In this document: piece by piece, positions 61,340-64,000 of the stretch
Numbering within the stretch: position 1 is the stretch's first letter
How the letters are laid out: every line of letters begins with the position of its first letter
Origin: Algoriphagus faecimaris
GTDB taxonomy: Bacteria > Bacteroidota > Bacteroidia > Cytophagales > Cyclobacteriaceae
Length of the DNA: 64,000 nt
Reading direction: 5' to 3'
Assembly: GCF_900101705.1 (NCBI RefSeq)
Contig: NZ_FNAC01000009.1
Location: 1-64,000 of the forward strand
Notes under the pieces: generated by a model
Databases searched by the model: none
Seen by the model: only the letters and a program-made list of their open reading frames with translations
Told to the model about the DNA's origin: nothing
Made by a program: the position numbers and the translations under genes

Positions 61340-64000
61340 TTATAATTCTAAAATATCACTTGCTACTACTTGTATACTTTTTGCAGTTCCTTTTTGAGCA
61401 CTTGAAGCCTTCTTGACCGCACTGAGGTAGGACTGATTTTGTCCACCCGACACGACACTCAGATCATCGGTGTCTACCACCGAGAAGCCTGGTTTTTTCA
61501 GCTTTACCTTTTTAGGATTGAGGATTCTGGATTGATTAGCAGATAATGTAGACTGACCCACTGCGCCCGTACGAGCAAAGAAGTTGCTCTCTTTTCGGGT
61601 AAATAATCCTTTGCCTTTTAACTTAACTACACCAAATGAATTATTCGCTTCATCCATAACCATCTGCTCATATTCTACCTCCCGATCTACCACATTGCCA
61701 CATTTTAGGGCATCTGTACCGCTGAGCTTGACGCCGGCATCCTCCTCATTAAATGAAGGAAGGCTCAGTTTCTCGTTATCTTTAAGGTCTAGGAAATTAG
61801 CTGAAGCGAAAGAATCTTTGACGTATCCGTAGTCAGCATCACTGCTTCCGATTCTGACTTCGATGATTTCAAACTTGGTGTAGTCGGCTGGATTAAATTG
61901 CCCAAACTTGCTAATCTCAACATTTAAGGGCACGATTTTTTGATTGATCTCGATACTGCCATTAGGAGTGAGGATCAAGTCGCCGGCATCGACCAGGCCT
62001 TTCATTCGTAAGCCTGGAGAACTTGGGTTATTGATTACACTTCTCCAGTTTTGGATATCTTCCAAAGCCTCGACCAGAAGTGGTAAGACCGAAATGTCTG
62101 GCAAAGTAGTATCTCGCTTATCACCCCAAGTCACATCAAATTTAACCTTGACAGAGAAGAATAGTACCTTGAACTTCGCTGTACCTTTTGCTCTCCAAGG
62201 AGTTGGACCCTCAAGGCTAAACTCAAGCGATAAGCTCAGTAAGGTAGTACTTCCTGCTTTCACTGCCAGTCTTGCTCTGGCATCTGCAATAAATCGGAAG
62301 GGAGAGAACTGGAACAAGACATCAAACCCAAACTCGCCGACCACTTTAAACCCGGAAACTCCAAAATAAAAATCAATACCTGCCCCGAACTGAACGGTAT
62401 TGGAAGTGACGGCGAAATAACAGCTGAGCGTTAAGCGCGGATTGCCAGATAGAATCTTCAAAGTCAGCCGCTTCATCATTGGGATTTGAAGATGGGTAGG
62501 AGGATTGAATCTAGGATGAAACCCGCCCACAGAGATTACAAAATCCGGTTTTGCTCCCCAGCTTATTCTCAAGACCATGTCGCCTTCCAACCCAAAAGTC
62601 AGTACCTTAGAATCAAACAGGCTGGCATCAAAACTCAGCATCCCCTTCTCAAAATCAATCATTCCAAGAAATGCGACCTGAATTTTGATCAGGGCGGCAT
62701 TTTCATCAGGTAAAATCACCCGCAATACCCCTAAAATCCCAAATCGGACAGGATTGGCAAATTCGATCGCGATCCCTAGGTCTACTCTCAATAAAGTTGG
62801 AACACCCCAAGTAATCGCTGCCATGGGTCCCAATACAAATTGATCCCGCTTGACTGGAAAGACCTCTTTAATATCAGTGAGAATCTTATTGATATTAGCT
62901 ATTATATTTTTGGGGAAGAGAATATTCTGAATCGTACCCGAGCGAACTCCATCCCTGAGCCGCTCTACCTGAATAGTCCGATGAATCCCCAGGATCCCCC
63001 CAAGTCCTGAAAGGAAAAATCCAAATCCAAGGGCAATTCCTGTCCCAAATTCTACCGAAACGATAAACAAAACCGAAGTTCCTGGCTGTCCATCTGGCAT
63101 TTTACTATTGATGATACCAATTGCGGAGACGGCAAACATATTCATGAAGGAAAGCTCAACAGCTCCAGCATACTCACCCTTTTCATCATCAAAAAATAAG
63201 TATCCTCCCCCGCTGAATACAGGAGTATCGAGGGCAACTCCCAAGCCAGTTGGAGGCTTAAACCTTACATCAATATTGACTATACCAAAATTTGCATTAC
63301 CCTGAGGAATTCCATTGTTGATGATGGCTTTGGTCAGTGTCGCTTCTATCCCAAGCCCTTCCACAGATGCGGCCACAGGACCTAAAACTATGCTTGCTCC
63401 CGAAAAGGAAATCCCCAGATCTGTTCCTGATGCATTATTGTTTTTATAGGTGATTTTGATCGCATCCAAACTGACTGCATTTCCAAACTTCCCATTTACA
63501 GGAATTAATGCCTCACTTTGCGCTCCACCAAAGGAAACGCTCAGGCCTGAAGGCCAACGGATATCAAGGTCGATATCAAAGGAATTTCCAAACTGTAACT
63601 CTTTTAGGTTAATCTGACTTGGGAGCAGATTATCCATTCCCGGAATTACTATTTGATTTTCGATTAAACCACCTAAAATAAAATCCCATTCATTGGAAGC
63701 TGTTCTACTTAAGCCAATTTTACTGAGATAAATCCGGACAATACTTGGCACATCGACCACTTTGAGTGCATTGGTACTTGGGGTGACCTCACCCAGTACA
63801 TGAAATGCCCCCTCACTATCGATCATAATATCCACTGCGATAGCTGTTGAATCCCCTCCAAGGCCCTCTAGTTCAAGTTCACCCTTTAATTCTACACTGA
63901 TGTCTGAACCGGTTTTTTCGACTTCTACAGAAGAAATCGAAATTTTGACATTTCCGAGATGGAATACAGCCGTACTTGCAATAGATCCGGTAAAATTACT
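61340..64000 (-). CDS. DUF6603-type protein, 5' end beyond the window (at least 887 aa)
   Basis: The frame is open from the stop at 61340 to the window edge, 887 codons; the GTG at 63835 is not a real start because the frame continues upstream with ISSVEVEKTGSDISVELKGE. The visible part is rich in amphipathic beta-strands: LGFGFFLSGLGGILGIHRT, GPMAAITWGVPTLLRVDLG, SVGGFHPRFNPP and YFAVTSNTVQFGAG. These are the pattern of DUF6603 proteins (from memory). The last 200 residues are more polar. No function is known. The gene leads the operon in view, and its true start lies outside. Confidence 0.82.
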   Translation of the reverse strand, partial: SNFTGSIASTAVFHLGNVKISISSVEVEKTGSDISVELKGELELEGLGGDSTAIAVDIMIDSEGAFHVLGEVTPSTNALKVVDVPSIVRIYLSKIGLSRTASNEWDFILGGLIENQIVIPGMDNLLPSQINLKELQFGNSFDIDLDIRWPSGLSVSFGGAQSEALIPVNGKFGNAVSLDAIKITYKNNNASGTDLGISFSGASIVLGPVAASVEGLGIEATLTKAIINNGIPQGNANFGIVNIDVRFKPPTGLGVALDTPVFSGGGYLFFDDEKGEYAGAVELSFMNMFAVSAIGIINSKMPDGQPGTSVLFIVSVEFGTGIALGFGFFLSGLGGILGIHRTIQVERLRDGVRSGTIQNILFPKNIIANINKILTDIKEVFPVKRDQFVLGPMAAITWGVPTLLRVDLGIAIEFANPVRFGILGVLRVILPDENAALIKIQVAFLGMIDFEKGMLSFDASLFDSKVLTFGLEGDMVLRISWGAKPDFVISVGGFHPRFNPPTHLQIPMMKRLTLKILSGNPRLTLSCYFAVTSNTVQFGAGIDFYFGVSGFKVVGEFGFDVLFQFSPFRFIADARARLAVKAGSTTLLSLSLEFSLEGPTPWRAKGTAKFKVLFFSVKVKFDVTWGDKRDTTLPDISVLPLLVEALEDIQNWRSVINNPSSPGLRMKGLVDAGDLILTPNGSIEINQKIVPLNVEISKFGQFNPADYTKFEIIEVRIGSSDADYGYVKDSFASANFLDLKDNEKLSLPSFNEEDAGVKLSGTDALKCGNVVDREVEYEQMVMDEANNSFGVVKLKGKGLFTRKESNFFARTGAVGQSTLSANQSRILNPKKVKLKKPGFSVVDTDDLSVVSGGQNQSYLSAVKKASSAQKGTAKSIQVVASDILEL

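Noticed and set aside
63835..63835. GTG as start of the DUF6603 gene
   Set aside because: The frame is open upstream to the window edge with the same beta-repeat pattern, so the gene continues beyond 64000.
49667..64000. Naming the giant operon as a phage tail or contractile injection system
   Set aside because: No sheath, tube, baseplate J, spike, PAAR or AAA+ motor motif was visible in the window. The idea is kept only as one hypothesis to test outside the window.
1..64000. CRISPR arrays, tRNA and rRNA genes
   Set aside because: No regularly spaced repeats, cloverleaf sequences ending in CCA-type arms, or rRNA signatures were found by reading; a tRNAscan or Infernal run would be decisive.

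Overview
The window looks like a chromosomal segment of a member of the Bacteroidota, most likely order Cytophagales and probably Cyclobacteriaceae (Algoriphagus-like). The evidence is: TAnnTTTG-type -7 boxes, almost no Shine-Dalgarno sites, many short lipoprotein signals (some with an acidic stretch after the lipid Cys), Bacteroidota-type families (DUF4221, DUF6340, DUF4293, the GlmU-like nucleotidyltransferase with the type B L31 gene) and an ISAon1-type ISL3 transposase. The taxon is an inference from gene content. No rRNA, tRNA, CRISPR array or prophage was seen.

Layout. 1-353: left end of an ISL3-family insertion sequence, cut by the window edge. 354-826: non-coding. 827-3277: a GMC flavoprotein with a Cys-rich motif and its Tat/lipoprotein partner subunit. 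3353-9091: a lipoprotein followed by four tandem, 4-bp-overlapping paralogous lipoproteins. 9186-11690: a secreted BNR/VPS10-type propeller protein. 11757-20787 (mostly minus): porin-like protein, lone receiver protein, NSS transporter, then a compact housekeeping run (GlmU-like enzyme, DNA polymerase III delta', retropepsin-like protease plus RimK, HemC, cyclophilin lipoprotein, RmlD-like reductase). 20857-26925: L31, an outer-membrane protein, an MsbA-like exporter and ComM/YifB. 26943-28958: small accessory patch (ORF6N-PLD protein, Mrr-type endonuclease, 51-aa membrane peptide). 28967-44711: mixed metabolic and envelope genes (PFK, MBL hydrolase, rhodanese lipoprotein, trans-sulfuration enzyme, an ECF sigma unit, TruA, ABC exporter, HemE, MOSC protein). 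44940-48368: DnaK, a stand-alone GroES-like protein, HemB. 48493-49479: an MnmH homologue without its rhodanese cysteine.

49667-64000 (minus) is the most unusual part. Four very large genes (at least 887, then 1076, 2170 and 641 aa) lie almost end to end as one operon. The first carries a DUF6603-type region; the others match no family of known function that I can name. None of the three complete proteins has a signal peptide, and none shows an obvious enzyme motif. The 2170-aa protein has a long coiled-coil-like insertion near its N-terminus. I regard this as the best candidate for an undescribed multi-protein system. Its first gene, and possibly more, lies beyond the right edge.

Three haem genes (hemC, hemE, hemB) are dispersed in separate units. 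Strong bidirectional terminators separate most convergent pairs, and several convergent pairs overlap by 4 bp at their stop codons.
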